Shown: positions 17,314-27,037, counted from the first letter of the stretch. The stretch: 64,000 nucleotides of DNA from Methylophaga sp. OBS3 (GCF_026319325.1 NZ_JAPDMU010000002.1:62001-126000), one strand, 5' to 3'. Numbers and translations: made by a program. Notes: generated by a model from the letters alone, not told the origin.

Positions 17314-17879
17314 CGCTGCGTCGCTCGACACTCAGTACCCTAACCGGTGTGTTGTTACTGGTATCAGTCGTTACCTTGGGTTGGCTAACGGTGTCGTATT
17401 TTCAAGCACAAGAGATCAATCACCAAATTTCATTGATTAATAAAGGCTCGTTACCTGCTCCCTCAACATTAAATATGCAATCTGCCAAAGTGCGAATTGC
17501 TTATGCCTATCGTCAGGCAGAGCTTGGCTTATTTGATGAAGCAGTGGAAACCTACAGTGCGACCGAGAGATTTGCTGACCGACAGCAAAAACGCCAGATT
17601 TATTACAACCTTGGCAATCTCTATCTTATTCAAGCCATCGGTATGGCAGAAAATCTGTCGGTCGATCGGGCAACAGCTATGGCTGATGTGGCCAAGGGAT
17701 TTTTTCGTTCAGCCTTAAGTATTGATCCTGAGTTTTGGCTGGCAAAGTTTAATTATGAAGCGTCACAACGTTTGTCTCGTGACCTGCCACTAGGCGAAGC
17801 CAAGATCCTTGAAGAAAGCCAAGAAACCAGTGATGAGCTTTGGTCTGCGATGCCAGGTTTTCCAATAGGTTTACCATGA
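17310..17879 (+). CDS. mxaK: MxaK, membrane-anchored TPR-like protein
   Basis: Start set at the ATG at 17310, which overlaps the mxaC stop as ATGA; the open frame upstream lies within mxaC. The 189-aa product has one N-terminal membrane helix (about 10-33) and a TPR-like helical region (VRIAYAYRQAELGLFDEAVETYSA, IYYNLGNLYLIQA). It corresponds to MxaK in length and position between the two von Willebrand proteins. Its stop overlaps the mxaL start by 4 nt. Confidence 0.87.
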   Translation: MTLRRSTLSTLTGVLLLVSVVTLGWLTVSYFQAQEINHQISLINKGSLPAPSTLNMQSAKVRIAYAYRQAELGLFDEAVETYSATERFADRQQKRQIYYNLGNLYLIQAIGMAENLSVDRATAMADVAKGFFRSALSIDPEFWLAKFNYEASQRLSRDLPLGEAKILEESQETSDELWSAMPGFPIGLP

Positions 17880-18880
17880 AGCAATTTCTTCGCTCTCGCT
17901 GGCTTTTGTTAAGCTCACTTATCTTGATGGCTGTGGCGATTTTGTTGCCACCTTTGCCGTTTCCTAGCAAGAAATATGATTATTTTATGTTGGTGGATAT
18001 TACCCGTAGCATGAATGTGCGTGATTATCAGGCCGCCGATGGTGAACCGATGAGTCGACTGGAAAAAGTTAAGACTGAAATGCTGCGAGCTATCCGGCAA
18101 TTACCTTGTGGCTCGCGAGTTGGCGTTGGCATTTTCACGGAGCGAACGCCAACCCTACTTTATACCCCGGTTGAGATTTGTCAGGACTACACGGAACTGC
18201 AAGCGACGATTCAAAAAATAGATTGGCGGATGGCTTGGGTGGCTGATAGCAATATTATGCTGGCATTAGCCAATACCATCGATTTAACTCGAGAAATCGC
18301 GCTAGATACCCATACTTTGTTATTTTTCACCGATGGCCATGAAGCGCCACCACTTAACCCACGCTATCAGCCGGATTTAAAAGCCTTACAACTTGGGCCT
18401 GACGAATCATTGACGCCGGTTAAAGGGCTTATTGTCGGCACCGGTGATACCGCGCTTAGCCGTATTCCCAAATATGATGAAGATGGCAATCAAATTGGCT
18501 ATTACACCAGTGAAGATGTGCCGCATAACACGACCTTTGGATTGCCTGAAGATCCCAGCAAAATTGAAGGTTATGTACCAAGAAATGCACCATGGGGTAA
18601 AAACCAGCAATCTGGCAGCGAGCATCTTTCTAATGTCAGAATTGATTATCTCAGTGGCCTTGCGGAAGACGCCGGTATGCACTTTCACCACCTGCAATCC
18701 GCCGATGGTTTAGTTAAAGCCATGACTCAACCTGAGTTTGCCCAATCTCAAAACCGCAAAACAAATTTAAGCGCAATCCCTGCAGCATTGAGTTTAGTGA
18801 TGTTGTTACTCGCTTATTTTCCTCACTTTAGGTGGCCATTTTCAGCATTTCACCTCAAAACATTAAGGAAGTCATCCTGA
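17876..18880 (+). CDS. mxaL: MxaL, membrane-anchored von Willebrand factor A protein
   Basis: Start at the ATG at 17876 (ATGA overlap with mxaK). A 334-aa protein with N-terminal helix 8-28, a von Willebrand A domain and a C-terminal helix (about 298-318). The MIDAS-like start is DITRSM: Asp41, Thr43, Ser45, so the usual first Ser is replaced by Thr. FFTDGHEAPP gives the second MIDAS strand. With MxaC and MxaS it completes the three-domain set served by the MxaR ATPase. Confidence 0.91.
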   Translation: MKQFLRSRWLLLSSLILMAVAILLPPLPFPSKKYDYFMLVDITRSMNVRDYQAADGEPMSRLEKVKTEMLRAIRQLPCGSRVGVGIFTERTPTLLYTPVEICQDYTELQATIQKIDWRMAWVADSNIMLALANTIDLTREIALDTHTLLFFTDGHEAPPLNPRYQPDLKALQLGPDESLTPVKGLIVGTGDTALSRIPKYDEDGNQIGYYTSEDVPHNTTFGLPEDPSKIEGYVPRNAPWGKNQQSGSEHLSNVRIDYLSGLAEDAGMHFHHLQSADGLVKAMTQPEFAQSQNRKTNLSAIPAALSLVMLLLAYFPHFRWPFSAFHLKTLRKSS

Positions 18881-18951
18881 CTTCACTGTGCCCAGCAACT
18901 CTAATTAACGTCGCCGGTCAGTGATACAGCCCATCATTGATTGAGGATCTT

Positions 18952-19347
18952 ATGTATCACCTGAAATGTATCAGCAGCTTTATTTTCGCTGGTTTACTCA
19001 TTGGTTTGGCCCAGCCTGTATGGTCTGATGAACAATCCGCCGCTGATCTGATTGTGTTCACGCAGGAGTCTGATGAAGATTGCGAAGAAAAAGGCGGTAA
19101 GCGTATTTTCATTAACAATCGTCATCAGCAGCATATTGTCGATCTACATCTTGATCGTTATTTCGCAAATGTCCGCCAAGGTGGCCGCTCTATGTTTGCG
19201 TTAGCACCACAAGCTTCACAAGCCTTAGGTTGTAGCAAAGCGTTTGATAGCGAACAAAATTGGCAGCTGGTCAATGCCAGATTTATTAATGAAGAGGCCG
19301 CTATACAACGTTATGGCGAAATTATTGGCTTAGATAAAAACAACTAA
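18952..19347 (+). CDS. Small exported protein at the end of the mxa cluster
   Basis: A 131-aa product from the ATG at 18952, chosen because GAGG lies 5 nt upstream; a TTG at 18937 would add five residues. It has a signal peptide (ending PVWS-DEQ). The mature part has two Cys (DEDCEEKGG and ALGCSKAF) that could form a disulfide, and a C-terminal helix (NEEAAIQRYGEIIGL). It is 71 nt after mxaL. By position it corresponds to the mxaD/mxaE end of the Methylobacterium cluster, but it is not the SRPBCC MxaD and I cannot match it to MxaE or MxaH. Confidence 0.7.
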   Translation: MYHLKCISSFIFAGLLIGLAQPVWSDEQSAADLIVFTQESDEDCEEKGGKRIFINNRHQQHIVDLHLDRYFANVRQGGRSMFALAPQASQALGCSKAFDSEQNWQLVNARFINEEAAIQRYGEIIGLDKNN

Positions 19348-19548
19348 CGTCTGCAATTGGGTTGCGATTTGTAACAATCCTGCCAGTAAAAATCCCGAAC
19401 AATCTTTTTTTGACCTCCGAAATCTGACGTATTCGATTGTCTACAACTTAAACTCGGGGTTATGATTCAAGTTTGCCTAACTGGTCGCTGGCAGGAGTCT
19501 GTCCCGCATGTTGTTAACCACATTTGATGTCTCAGGTAACGTCTAACC

Positions 19549-21132
19549 ATGCCGTTCAAACTGCCAGACACCATGCCATCACTTAATCTCAGCATTCCTG
19601 CTGAGCGTGAACTTACTAGCAGTATTGAACTCAACGAATCGTTACTTAGCCACTGGTTAGATAAATTACCGCGTAATAATCTGCCGCAATTCATTGAAAT
19701 CTACCTTGATGCGCTAGCGCGTTTTAATCAAAACCAAGTACCGCTCAAAAATCGTCTTTTCTTGTTAGACATGTACCGCGGGCCACTCAATCAACTACTT
19801 TTTACCCTGACACCTGCCGCACTTCGCAAGCAATATCCAAAAACAGAGCAGCGCCAGAAAATTATTGATGACCTTGCCGAACTAATGAACCAGCTGGCAA
19901 TTGGTTACAAAATTGTTGTTATCGAAGCAGGCTTAGTCAAAGCCAATCTGGAACGTAATCCCATTGGCCATATGGGCATTTATCGGGCCTGTGAACAGTT
20001 AAGTTATCTAGCACTGCATCACTATAAGTTTTATCGCAGCGTGCCAACGGGCGTCTTCAGGGAGTGTCATCAACTGTTTTTGCTATGTGATGTTGCCGGC
20101 GTGGCTAATAACCCACCCTTTGTGAACTCGCAATATCAGGCCGCTGATAGTGTCGCCAAAAGATACGCTCAAATCATGTTGCTGAGCATTAGTAACCCCT
20201 TTGGTTTACAAAGTGGTGATGTGACAACGGTTTATAAACTCTTGCGCGGTTTAGCGGCATTTACGGAAATTTCTCAGCTGACTGAGACCACCTCTCCTGC
20301 TCCCGGCCATTTTTATATTAATTGTCTCAGTGACAGAACACCGTTGCCGAGTATTTTGCCGACTGGCGATTCAGATCAGCGGCCACCCACCTTAATGGTT
20401 AACACCAAGCCTGTGTTGATGGCCGTAGATAATCTTTTACAACGTACTGATCACGAATTATCAGAACAACAGCTTCAGTTGGTGAAAGAGTTAGCGCCGT
20501 TTTTGAATACCTCATACCAACGCCAGCAACCACGTGTGGCATTTAGTGGTAGTAAATCGGCTAATCTTGCGATTGGCTTACCGGCAGTTCATCAAGCTCT
20601 GTTACAACGCAATCAAGTCACTGAAGCCAGTGCCAACGACGCCAAAAATCATTGGGAAATTTTAAATAAAAATGATTTTGGTTATTTGCTCAGTCGCTAC
20701 ACCACCTCGACCAGTGCTGAACTACAAGTTGGCGACTTTGTTGGCATTATTGAAGTCGATGAGCCTGATGCTAAAGGTATCGCACGGTTGGCATTAATTC
20801 GTTGGCTACGCACTGATGACCATGGTCAATGTAAGGTGGGACTTGCGCTAATTGAAGGTGAGCCACTGGCTATTCAGTATGCTGTTGATGGCAAGCATGA
20901 TGTATTACAACCCGGTGTATTAATGCCAGAACTGCCGCGGTTACATCAATCTGCAACATTAATTACTAGCCAAGGCGTATTTCACGAAGGCCGAGACTTA
21001 ACGGTAAAAACAGCCAAAAAACGCTTTAGTTTCAATGTTATTGCTGACAAATTGATGATGCAAAACTCTGATTTTGAGCGGTTTACCTTCAAAGATGCAC
21101 CACTATCAGATGCCACCACTGTTGCAGCCTAA
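19549..21132 (+). CDS. Large protein with probable C-terminal PilZ-like (c-di-GMP) domain
   Basis: A 527-aa cytoplasmic protein. The first 300 residues are mostly helical (ELNESLLSHWLDKLPRNN, LARFNQNQVPLKNRLFLLDMYR, CEQLSYLALHHYKFYRSVPTGV). About residues 380-515 look beta-rich and end in NSDFERFTF, which reminds me of gammaproteobacterial PilZ-containing proteins. The canonical PilZ motif RxxxR...D/NxSxxG is not clearly present, so c-di-GMP binding is uncertain. ATG codons at 19549 and 19573 are both possible; neither has a strong ribosome site. It is separated from the mxa cluster by 201 nt. Confidence 0.6.
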   Translation: MPFKLPDTMPSLNLSIPAERELTSSIELNESLLSHWLDKLPRNNLPQFIEIYLDALARFNQNQVPLKNRLFLLDMYRGPLNQLLFTLTPAALRKQYPKTEQRQKIIDDLAELMNQLAIGYKIVVIEAGLVKANLERNPIGHMGIYRACEQLSYLALHHYKFYRSVPTGVFRECHQLFLLCDVAGVANNPPFVNSQYQAADSVAKRYAQIMLLSISNPFGLQSGDVTTVYKLLRGLAAFTEISQLTETTSPAPGHFYINCLSDRTPLPSILPTGDSDQRPPTLMVNTKPVLMAVDNLLQRTDHELSEQQLQLVKELAPFLNTSYQRQQPRVAFSGSKSANLAIGLPAVHQALLQRNQVTEASANDAKNHWEILNKNDFGYLLSRYTTSTSAELQVGDFVGIIEVDEPDAKGIARLALIRWLRTDDHGQCKVGLALIEGEPLAIQYAVDGKHDVLQPGVLMPELPRLHQSATLITSQGVFHEGRDLTVKTAKKRFSFNVIADKLMMQNSDFERFTFKDAPLSDATTVAA

Positions 21133-21213
21133 TATGCATTACGATTCATAATATCCAGCAACGATTGTCACAATTCTTGGTATCATCATTGCGTCTTCAC
21201 AGAAGTACGCATC

Positions 21214-24200
21214 ATGAGTCACTGGTTTCGTTTATGCATTATTTGTCTACTGACATGTTTAGGTATGTCCGTTGCACATGCAAACGAGCCTAGCCCAGAG
21301 ACCGTCACCCTCAAACTCAAATGGCAACATCAGTTCCAATTTGCTGGTTACTACGCCGCTTTAGCAAATGGTTATTATCAAGATGAAAATCTAGATGTTG
21401 TTATTTCAGCCCGTGAGCCAGGTGAAGATGTTGTCGAAACAGTGCTCAATGGTGATGCCGACTTTGGTGTGGGTGGTATTGGCCTATTAGCGGAATACGC
21501 GACTGGCACACCAATCAAAGCACTGGCAGCAATCTTTCAGCATGATGCGTTGGTTTTAATCAGCAAAAGACAATCTGGCATCGTCAGTCCTTACGAACTC
21601 CGTGACAAACGCATCATGTTTGACCAGTCATCTGGCAACGACGTCGTTCTTCGCGCACTGCTTGCAGATAGCGGTTTACTTCCCGGTGATTATCAAGAAG
21701 TCTCCAAAATCCCAGATATACAAAGTCTTATTGATGACAAAGTTGATGTCATTTCGGGTTATGTAACCGATCAACCGTTTCGTTTACGGAGTATGGGTGT
21801 ACCGGTCAATGTCATTAATCCGCAAAGTTATGGCTATGACTTTTACGGTGATATTTTATTTACCAGTGATAAAGAGCTTCGCAATTTCCCCGATCGTGCA
21901 ACCCGATTTAAACGGGCCAGCTTAAAAGGTTGGCGTTATGCACTGGAAAACCCCAAAAAAATAATCGATCTAATCATCGACCAGTACGACACTTCGCTTT
22001 CAAGGGAACAACTCATCTATGAAGCGCAGGAAATTCGCAATCTGGTCATGCCGGATCTATTACCTATTGGTCAGTTAGAAGTCGCCAGACTGCGTCGTGC
22101 CGCAAATATTTATAACCGTTTAGGAATTGCACCAGCCCTGAGTGAAACGCGTCTGTCAGGCTTTATCGCTGACAATTCGAGCTTGCTTCACCTCACACCA
22201 GCTGAGGAAGATTGGCTAACTAAACATCCTGTCGTGCGTCTTGGTGTAGATCGTGATTTTGCGCCATATGAATGGATTAATGACAACGGCGACTATGTTG
22301 GTCTTGCTGCAGAATATATTCATTTGCTTGAAGACCGCTTAAAGATCAAATTTGAGATTGTTGCCGATAGGCCCTGGCATCAGATCATGGATATGGCAAA
22401 ACGTGGTGAGCTAGACATGTTGGCCTGCGTTAATAGCAACCCGCAACGCGACGAATACCTCGACTTTACCTTGCCCTATATCACCAACCCGATTGTCATC
22501 GTTAATGCTAACCGCTACGGCTTTATTGGTACGTTAGAAAACCTCACAGGTAAAACCGTCGCGGTAGAGCGCGATTATTACGTGCAGGAAAAACTGGCAC
22601 GACATTACCCAGCGATTAATTTATTGCTAACCGACACCACAAGAGAAGCCTTAGAAAAGGTCGCTACTGGTGAGGCTGATGCTTATGTTGGTGATGCCGC
22701 TTACAGTAATTACGCCATTAAGCAGGCTGATTTAATCAACTTACAGTTTGCCGGCCAAACTGGTGATATGACAGCTTATCGGATTGCCGTTAACCCAGCC
22801 GCACCACAATTGCTGTCGATGATTAATAAAGTGCTCGCCAGCTTAACCTACGAAGAAAAGCAAAACATCGAAAACCGCTGGATGGGACTTTCATTACCCG
22901 CCGGCCCATCGACAGAATTGATTTGGCAGATTGCCTTGGGCCTAATCATTATTAGTGTGATTTTTCTACTTTGGATGCTTCGACTTCGTCAGTCAAAAAA
23001 TGTCCTTAGCAAAAGTGAAAACCGCTTAAGAACAATACTCAACACTTCACCTGTGCCACACGCCTTATATGACGAAAATAATAATGTGACCTTTCTCAAC
23101 CAAGCGTTTATCGATACTTTTGGTTATACCTTGGAAGATGTCCCAACCGTAAGTCATTGGTGGCCACTTGCTTATCCTGATAAGGATTACCGAGAGCAGG
23201 TCCAGTCCCTCTGGAAAGAATATCTTGGTCATATCATTAACAACGATGACAACGTTTCCTCACTAGAAGTCGATATTCACTGTAAACATGGTCAGAAAAA
23301 ACATGTTCTAGCCAATGCGACGTTATTAAAAGATGGTAAAAGTCGCAGCTTTATCGTGATTCTTTATGACATCAGCGAGCGTAAACGGGCTGAAGAAAAA
23401 CTGAAATTATCCGGTCGCGTCTTTAATCAAGCCCATGAAGGCATCTTGATTACTGACGCGCGTGGTTTAATTGTCGATATCAACCCCGCATTTACAGAAA
23501 TTACCGGCTATAGCAGAGCCGAAGTGATAAACCGGCCGCCATCATTACTAAAGTCAGGTAAACACGAAGAAAATTTTTACCAAGAGATGTGGCAGCAACT
23601 TAAAGAGAAAGGTCACTGGCAAGGCGAAGTCTGGAATCGTCGTAAAAATGGCGAATTATTTGCCGAGCTCTTAACGATTTCCACTTTGGTTGATGAATAC
23701 GGCGATACGCTGCATTACTTAGGTTTGTTTTCTGACATCACCCGCACCAAAGAACAACAGCAAGCTCTCGAAATGATGGCGCACTATGACATTTTGACGC
23801 GCTTACCTAATCGCAGCCTGTTTGCCGACCGTTTCCAACAAGCCATTGCCCATAGTGACCGTCAACATAGCTTGTTAGGTGTCGTATTCTTGGATTTGGA
23901 TGGCTTTAAACCAATTAATGACCGTTATGGTCATGAGGTTGGCGATCAACTGCTGGTTGAGGTTGCACAGCGAATTAAGGCTTGTATCCACGAAGACGAT
24001 ACTGCATCAAGGTTGGGTGGTGACGAATTTGCCATTTTGCTTAATGAACTTGGTTCTGTTGAGCATTGCGAACGTATGATTGGCCGCTTACAGCGCACAA
24101 TCGCAATGCCTTACAAAATCGACGATGCCAATATTCGACTAAGTGCCAGTTTAGGCGTAACGCTCTATCCACTCGATCATGCTGATGCTGACACTTTGTT

Positions 24201-25452
24201 ACGTCATGCTGATCAGGCAATGTATCAAGCTAAACAGTCAGGTCGAAACCAACATTATTTATTTGATGCGCTTCATGACCAACAGCGCTTACATAAACAA
24301 AACCAGATTGCTGAACTGCAACACAGCTTTAACAGTGGGCAACTGGCAGTGTTTTATCAGCCGAAGGTCAATATGCGTACCGGTAACGTTATCGGCTTTG
24401 AGGCATTAATTCGTTGGCAACATCCTGAGCGTGGCTTGTTGGAACCAGCTGAGTTTTTACCATTGATTAACAATAACGACTTGGAAGTTCGTATTGGTAA
24501 TTGGGTTATCGAACAAGCGCTGAATCAGTTACAACAATTGCAGCAGATTAATCCGAACATATCGATTAGTGTGAATGTATCAGCCCATCACTTACAGTGG
24601 TCTGGTTTTTATGATGCGCTTGATTTTGCCTTATCCAAATACCCAAGTATCGACTCAAGTTATTTATTAGTTGAAGTTTTGGAAAGCAGTGTACTGAGTG
24701 ATATTCACAATATCTCGAGCATTATTCGCACCTGTCGAAAAGGTTTAGGTATTCGTATTGCATTAGATGATTTTGGTACTGGCTACTCATCATTAAGCCA
24801 CCTTCGTCATTTGCCAGTTGATATCATCAAAATTGATCAAAGCTTTGTTCGCGATATTTTGGATGATGCCAATGACTTCACCATTGTTGATGGTGTGATT
24901 GGGCTGACGGAAGCTTTCCAACATGAAGTGATTGCCGAAGGGGTTGAAACCTTAACCCATGGCAGGTTACTGATGACGATAGGCTGTGATGTTGCCCAAG
25001 GCTATGCCATTTCTGGGCCAATGCCAGCTACAACTGTGGCAAATTGGTTAAACGACTATCACCCCATTGCTGAATGGCTTGAACACGCTCGGATAGAGAT
25101 GAACCCACAACAGCGATTATTAACGCTAATGCAATTACAAACCGAGAACTGGTTGCAACGGGTTATTAAAAATTTACAGTCTGATCCTGATGATATTCAT
25201 GGCTGGCCAATCCTAAACCCAAAGAAAAACCACTTTAACTATTGGGTTGAGCAAGCACGGAAAGAAGACTTATTTAACCAACACTGGCTAGACCAGCTTA
25301 AATTGGCAAATATGGAGCTGTTCCATGCCGCAGCGGGGCTGAAAAACCTTTTTGAGGAAGATCAGCATGCCACTGCAAGAAGTGGCATTACTGAGCTACA
25401 GACCATTTATCAACAAATTGAGCGACTGCTTAACCAGCCACAGCATTGGTAA
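21214..25452 (+). CDS. Sensory GGDEF-EAL protein with THI5-like and SBP_bac_3 periplasmic domains
   Basis: A 1412-aa protein. Signal peptide 1-23; THI5/NMT1-like solute-binding domain about 30-250 (LKLKWQHQFQFAGYYAALA); SBP_bac_3 domain about 330-565; membrane helix 570-590; two PAS domains about 600-725 and 729-850; GGDEF domain with intact GGDEF at 935-939; EAL domain with Glu1063 in EALIRW and DDFGTGYSS; C-terminal helical tail 1290-1412. The I-site reads HEDD, not RxxD, so product inhibition is probably lost. Both catalytic motifs are intact, so it may make or break c-di-GMP depending on ligand. The tail resembles a CZB zinc-binding bundle in Trp and helix spacing but lacks most metal ligands. 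Confidence 0.93.
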   Translation: MSHWFRLCIICLLTCLGMSVAHANEPSPETVTLKLKWQHQFQFAGYYAALANGYYQDENLDVVISAREPGEDVVETVLNGDADFGVGGIGLLAEYATGTPIKALAAIFQHDALVLISKRQSGIVSPYELRDKRIMFDQSSGNDVVLRALLADSGLLPGDYQEVSKIPDIQSLIDDKVDVISGYVTDQPFRLRSMGVPVNVINPQSYGYDFYGDILFTSDKELRNFPDRATRFKRASLKGWRYALENPKKIIDLIIDQYDTSLSREQLIYEAQEIRNLVMPDLLPIGQLEVARLRRAANIYNRLGIAPALSETRLSGFIADNSSLLHLTPAEEDWLTKHPVVRLGVDRDFAPYEWINDNGDYVGLAAEYIHLLEDRLKIKFEIVADRPWHQIMDMAKRGELDMLACVNSNPQRDEYLDFTLPYITNPIVIVNANRYGFIGTLENLTGKTVAVERDYYVQEKLARHYPAINLLLTDTTREALEKVATGEADAYVGDAAYSNYAIKQADLINLQFAGQTGDMTAYRIAVNPAAPQLLSMINKVLASLTYEEKQNIENRWMGLSLPAGPSTELIWQIALGLIIISVIFLLWMLRLRQSKNVLSKSENRLRTILNTSPVPHALYDENNNVTFLNQAFIDTFGYTLEDVPTVSHWWPLAYPDKDYREQVQSLWKEYLGHIINNDDNVSSLEVDIHCKHGQKKHVLANATLLKDGKSRSFIVILYDISERKRAEEKLKLSGRVFNQAHEGILITDARGLIVDINPAFTEITGYSRAEVINRPPSLLKSGKHEENFYQEMWQQLKEKGHWQGEVWNRRKNGELFAELLTISTLVDEYGDTLHYLGLFSDITRTKEQQQALEMMAHYDILTRLPNRSLFADRFQQAIAHSDRQHSLLGVVFLDLDGFKPINDRYGHEVGDQLLVEVAQRIKACIHEDDTASRLGGDEFAILLNELGSVEHCERMIGRLQRTIAMPYKIDDANIRLSASLGVTLYPLDHADADTLLRHADQAMYQAKQSGRNQHYLFDALHDQQRLHKQNQIAELQHSFNSGQLAVFYQPKVNMRTGNVIGFEALIRWQHPERGLLEPAEFLPLINNNDLEVRIGNWVIEQALNQLQQLQQINPNISISVNVSAHHLQWSGFYDALDFALSKYPSIDSSYLLVEVLESSVLSDIHNISSIIRTCRKGLGIRIALDDFGTGYSSLSHLRHLPVDIIKIDQSFVRDILDDANDFTIVDGVIGLTEAFQHEVIAEGVETLTHGRLLMTIGCDVAQGYAISGPMPATTVANWLNDYHPIAEWLEHARIEMNPQQRLLTLMQLQTENWLQRVIKNLQSDPDDIHGWPILNPKKNHFNYWVEQARKEDLFNQHWLDQLKLANMELFHAAAGLKNLFEEDQHATARSGITELQTIYQQIERLLNQPQHW

Positions 25453-25465
25453 CTTGTTGTTATCG

Positions 25466-25867
25466 TTATTTGTTTTTCAGTAAATCACGAATTTCGGTCA
25501 ATAATACTTCTTCTTTTGAGGGAGCAGGCGGTGCAGCAGGCGCCGCTTCCTCTTTGGCTTTCATCGAGTTCATGACTTTAATAGCAACAAAAATAGCCAT
25601 GGCAATAATGATGAAATCAATAATGGTCTGAATAAATGAGCCATAAGCAATCACGACTGCTGGGGTCTCACCAACCGCCTCTTGAAGTACCACGGCCAAA
25701 TCTTTGAAATCCGCACCGCCAAGCAGCAAACCTAATGGTGGCATTAAGATATCTGAAACCAGCGATGAGACAATCTTGCCAAATGCTGCACCGATAATGA
25801 TACCGACAGCCATATCCATAACATTGCCACGCAGGGCAAACTTTTTAAACTCTTGTGCAATACTCAT
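25466..25867 (-). CDS. mscL: Large-conductance mechanosensitive channel
   Basis: A 133-aa protein with the MscL plan: N-terminal amphipathic helix ([24 protein letters not shown]), pore helix with [16 protein letters not shown], a periplasmic loop, second helix ([16 protein letters not shown]) and a cytoplasmic bundle ([12 protein letters not shown]) after an Ala/Pro linker. It is the emergency release valve at lytic tension. The stop is 13 nt from the stop of the convergent 1412-aa protein gene. AGGAG precedes the ATG. It lies 68 nt downstream of an MscS-type gene on the same strand. Confidence 0.98.
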   Translation of the reverse strand: MSIAQEFKKFALRGNVMDMAVGIIIGAAFGKIVSSLVSDILMPPLGLLLGGADFKDLAVVLQEAVGETPAVVIAYGSFIQTIIDFIIIAMAIFVAIKVMNSMKAKEEAAPAAPPAPSKEEVLLTEIRDLLKNK

Positions 25868-25935
25868 CCTTGAACTCCTTTTTGTATTAAAAATAAAACC
25901 AGCTTATAACAGTATTTACAAAAAAAGGCTTCCGT

Positions 25936-26799
25936 CTATGGCTCCACAGGGCTAGGAACACCTGTTAACGCTTCACTCAGAATCGCCTGTTCAACTTGGA
26001 CGCGTTGATGCGCTCTTGCCGGTATGCGCACCACTAAATGTATCTCATCAGCTTCTGGAACCGCCAGAGTAACCCGTGGCTCAACAGAAGGGACTTCGAC
26101 CCCTCGTAACTGACTAATCTGCCGCATATAGTTACGGACTTCTTTCATATAGGGCATGCAGTGACGGTTTGCCGCCTGCAGAAAAGCTTTCTGAGCAGAC
26201 TGCCAATCATCCTCACGCTTATATGGCACGGTGAAAACATGCAAAATATAGTCGTTGGTATAACTCTCATTAATAACGGGCTCAGCAACAAACATAGCAT
26301 TTGGCAGCACAACTAAACGGCCAGTCCGTTGATGCGTCGATTTGCCAGGACCGACTTCTAAAATAGTGGTCGCCAGTAGGTTTTGATCAATGACATCACC
26401 ACGAAACTCTTTGACCTGAATTCGATCACCTACGGTAAATGAGCCTGCGCCAGTTTTGAGTATTGAGCCCATGACACACATGATGAGCTCTTTGGTGGCG
26501 ACCACAAAAGCAACGGCAATCGCGACAACTGATAAGGCTAAAGTGCGTAACTCTTGTCCCCAAATGAAGATCAAGCCAAGCGCCATCAACAGAATCAAAC
26601 CATTGCGTGATTGCACTAACCAACGACGACGCAGCTCGTAGGATTCGATTTTTTGTTTAATGAATCTTGCCGTCAAAGCGCGGATGATAAGTATCGCCGT
26701 GATCAGAATAACGCTGCTGATTAGCAAACCAATAAAAGAATCAGAAACAATGATTTCTTTAGGCAACTTTAAGTTGAGTGAACTGAATGATTCAAACAT
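25936..26799 (-). CDS. MscS-family mechanosensitive channel (second copy)
   Basis: A 287-aa protein with three N-terminal membrane helices (about 20-42, 68-85, 90-110), a modified pore region (VVAIAVAFVVATKELIMCVMGSIL), the beta domain (FTVGDRIQVKEFRGDVIDQNL) and LVVLPNAMF, the counterpart of VIIPN in MscS. The last part includes a CMPYMKEVRNYM stretch. It differs clearly from the mscS near 1 kb in pore and C-terminus, so it is a paralogue, not a recent duplicate. It precedes mscL. Confidence 0.88.
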   Translation of the reverse strand: MFESFSSLNLKLPKEIIVSDSFIGLLISSVILITAILIIRALTARFIKQKIESYELRRRWLVQSRNGLILLMALGLIFIWGQELRTLALSVVAIAVAFVVATKELIMCVMGSILKTGAGSFTVGDRIQVKEFRGDVIDQNLLATTILEVGPGKSTHQRTGRLVVLPNAMFVAEPVINESYTNDYILHVFTVPYKREDDWQSAQKAFLQAANRHCMPYMKEVRNYMRQISQLRGVEVPSVEPRVTLAVPEADEIHLVVRIPARAHQRVQVEQAILSEALTGVPSPVEP

Positions 26800-26948
26800 G
26801 GCTTGTTTTATTTCCGGTCAACGGCTACACAAGGTTAAACATAACGACAGGTTAATCGGTATGTTACCGTGAAAACATCAATAGCGGAAAACCTGTGATA
26901 GGTCTTACAGTACAGATACGGGAGATAAAACAGGAGAGAAGAAAGAAG

Positions 26949-27025
26949 TGGTGGCTACACCTAGATTCGAACTAGGGACCCCATCATTATGAGTGATGTG
27001 CTCTAACCAACTGAGCTATGTAGCC
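26949..27025 (-). tRNA. tRNA-Met (anticodon CAT, elongator)
   Basis: Reading the minus strand, a full 77-nt cloverleaf is present: acceptor GGCTACA/TGTAGCC, D arm AGCTCAGTTGGTTAGAGC, anticodon stem ATCA/TGAT with loop CTCATAA, T arm with GTTCGAATC, and an encoded CCA. A paired first acceptor base and no run of three G:C pairs beside the anticodon loop point to the elongator type. An Ile2 tRNA also carries genomic CAT and cannot be fully excluded. Confidence 0.95.
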
Positions 27026-27037
27026 ACGAAGCCGAGC

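Noticed and set aside
18895..18925. TCACTG...CAGTGA inverted repeat downstream of mxaL as a terminator
   Set aside because: The arms are 6 nt and far apart, with no T-run; chance is likely.
19348..19548. Terminator after the mxa cluster near the T-run at 19406-19413
   Set aside because: The T-run is present, but no convincing stem precedes it.
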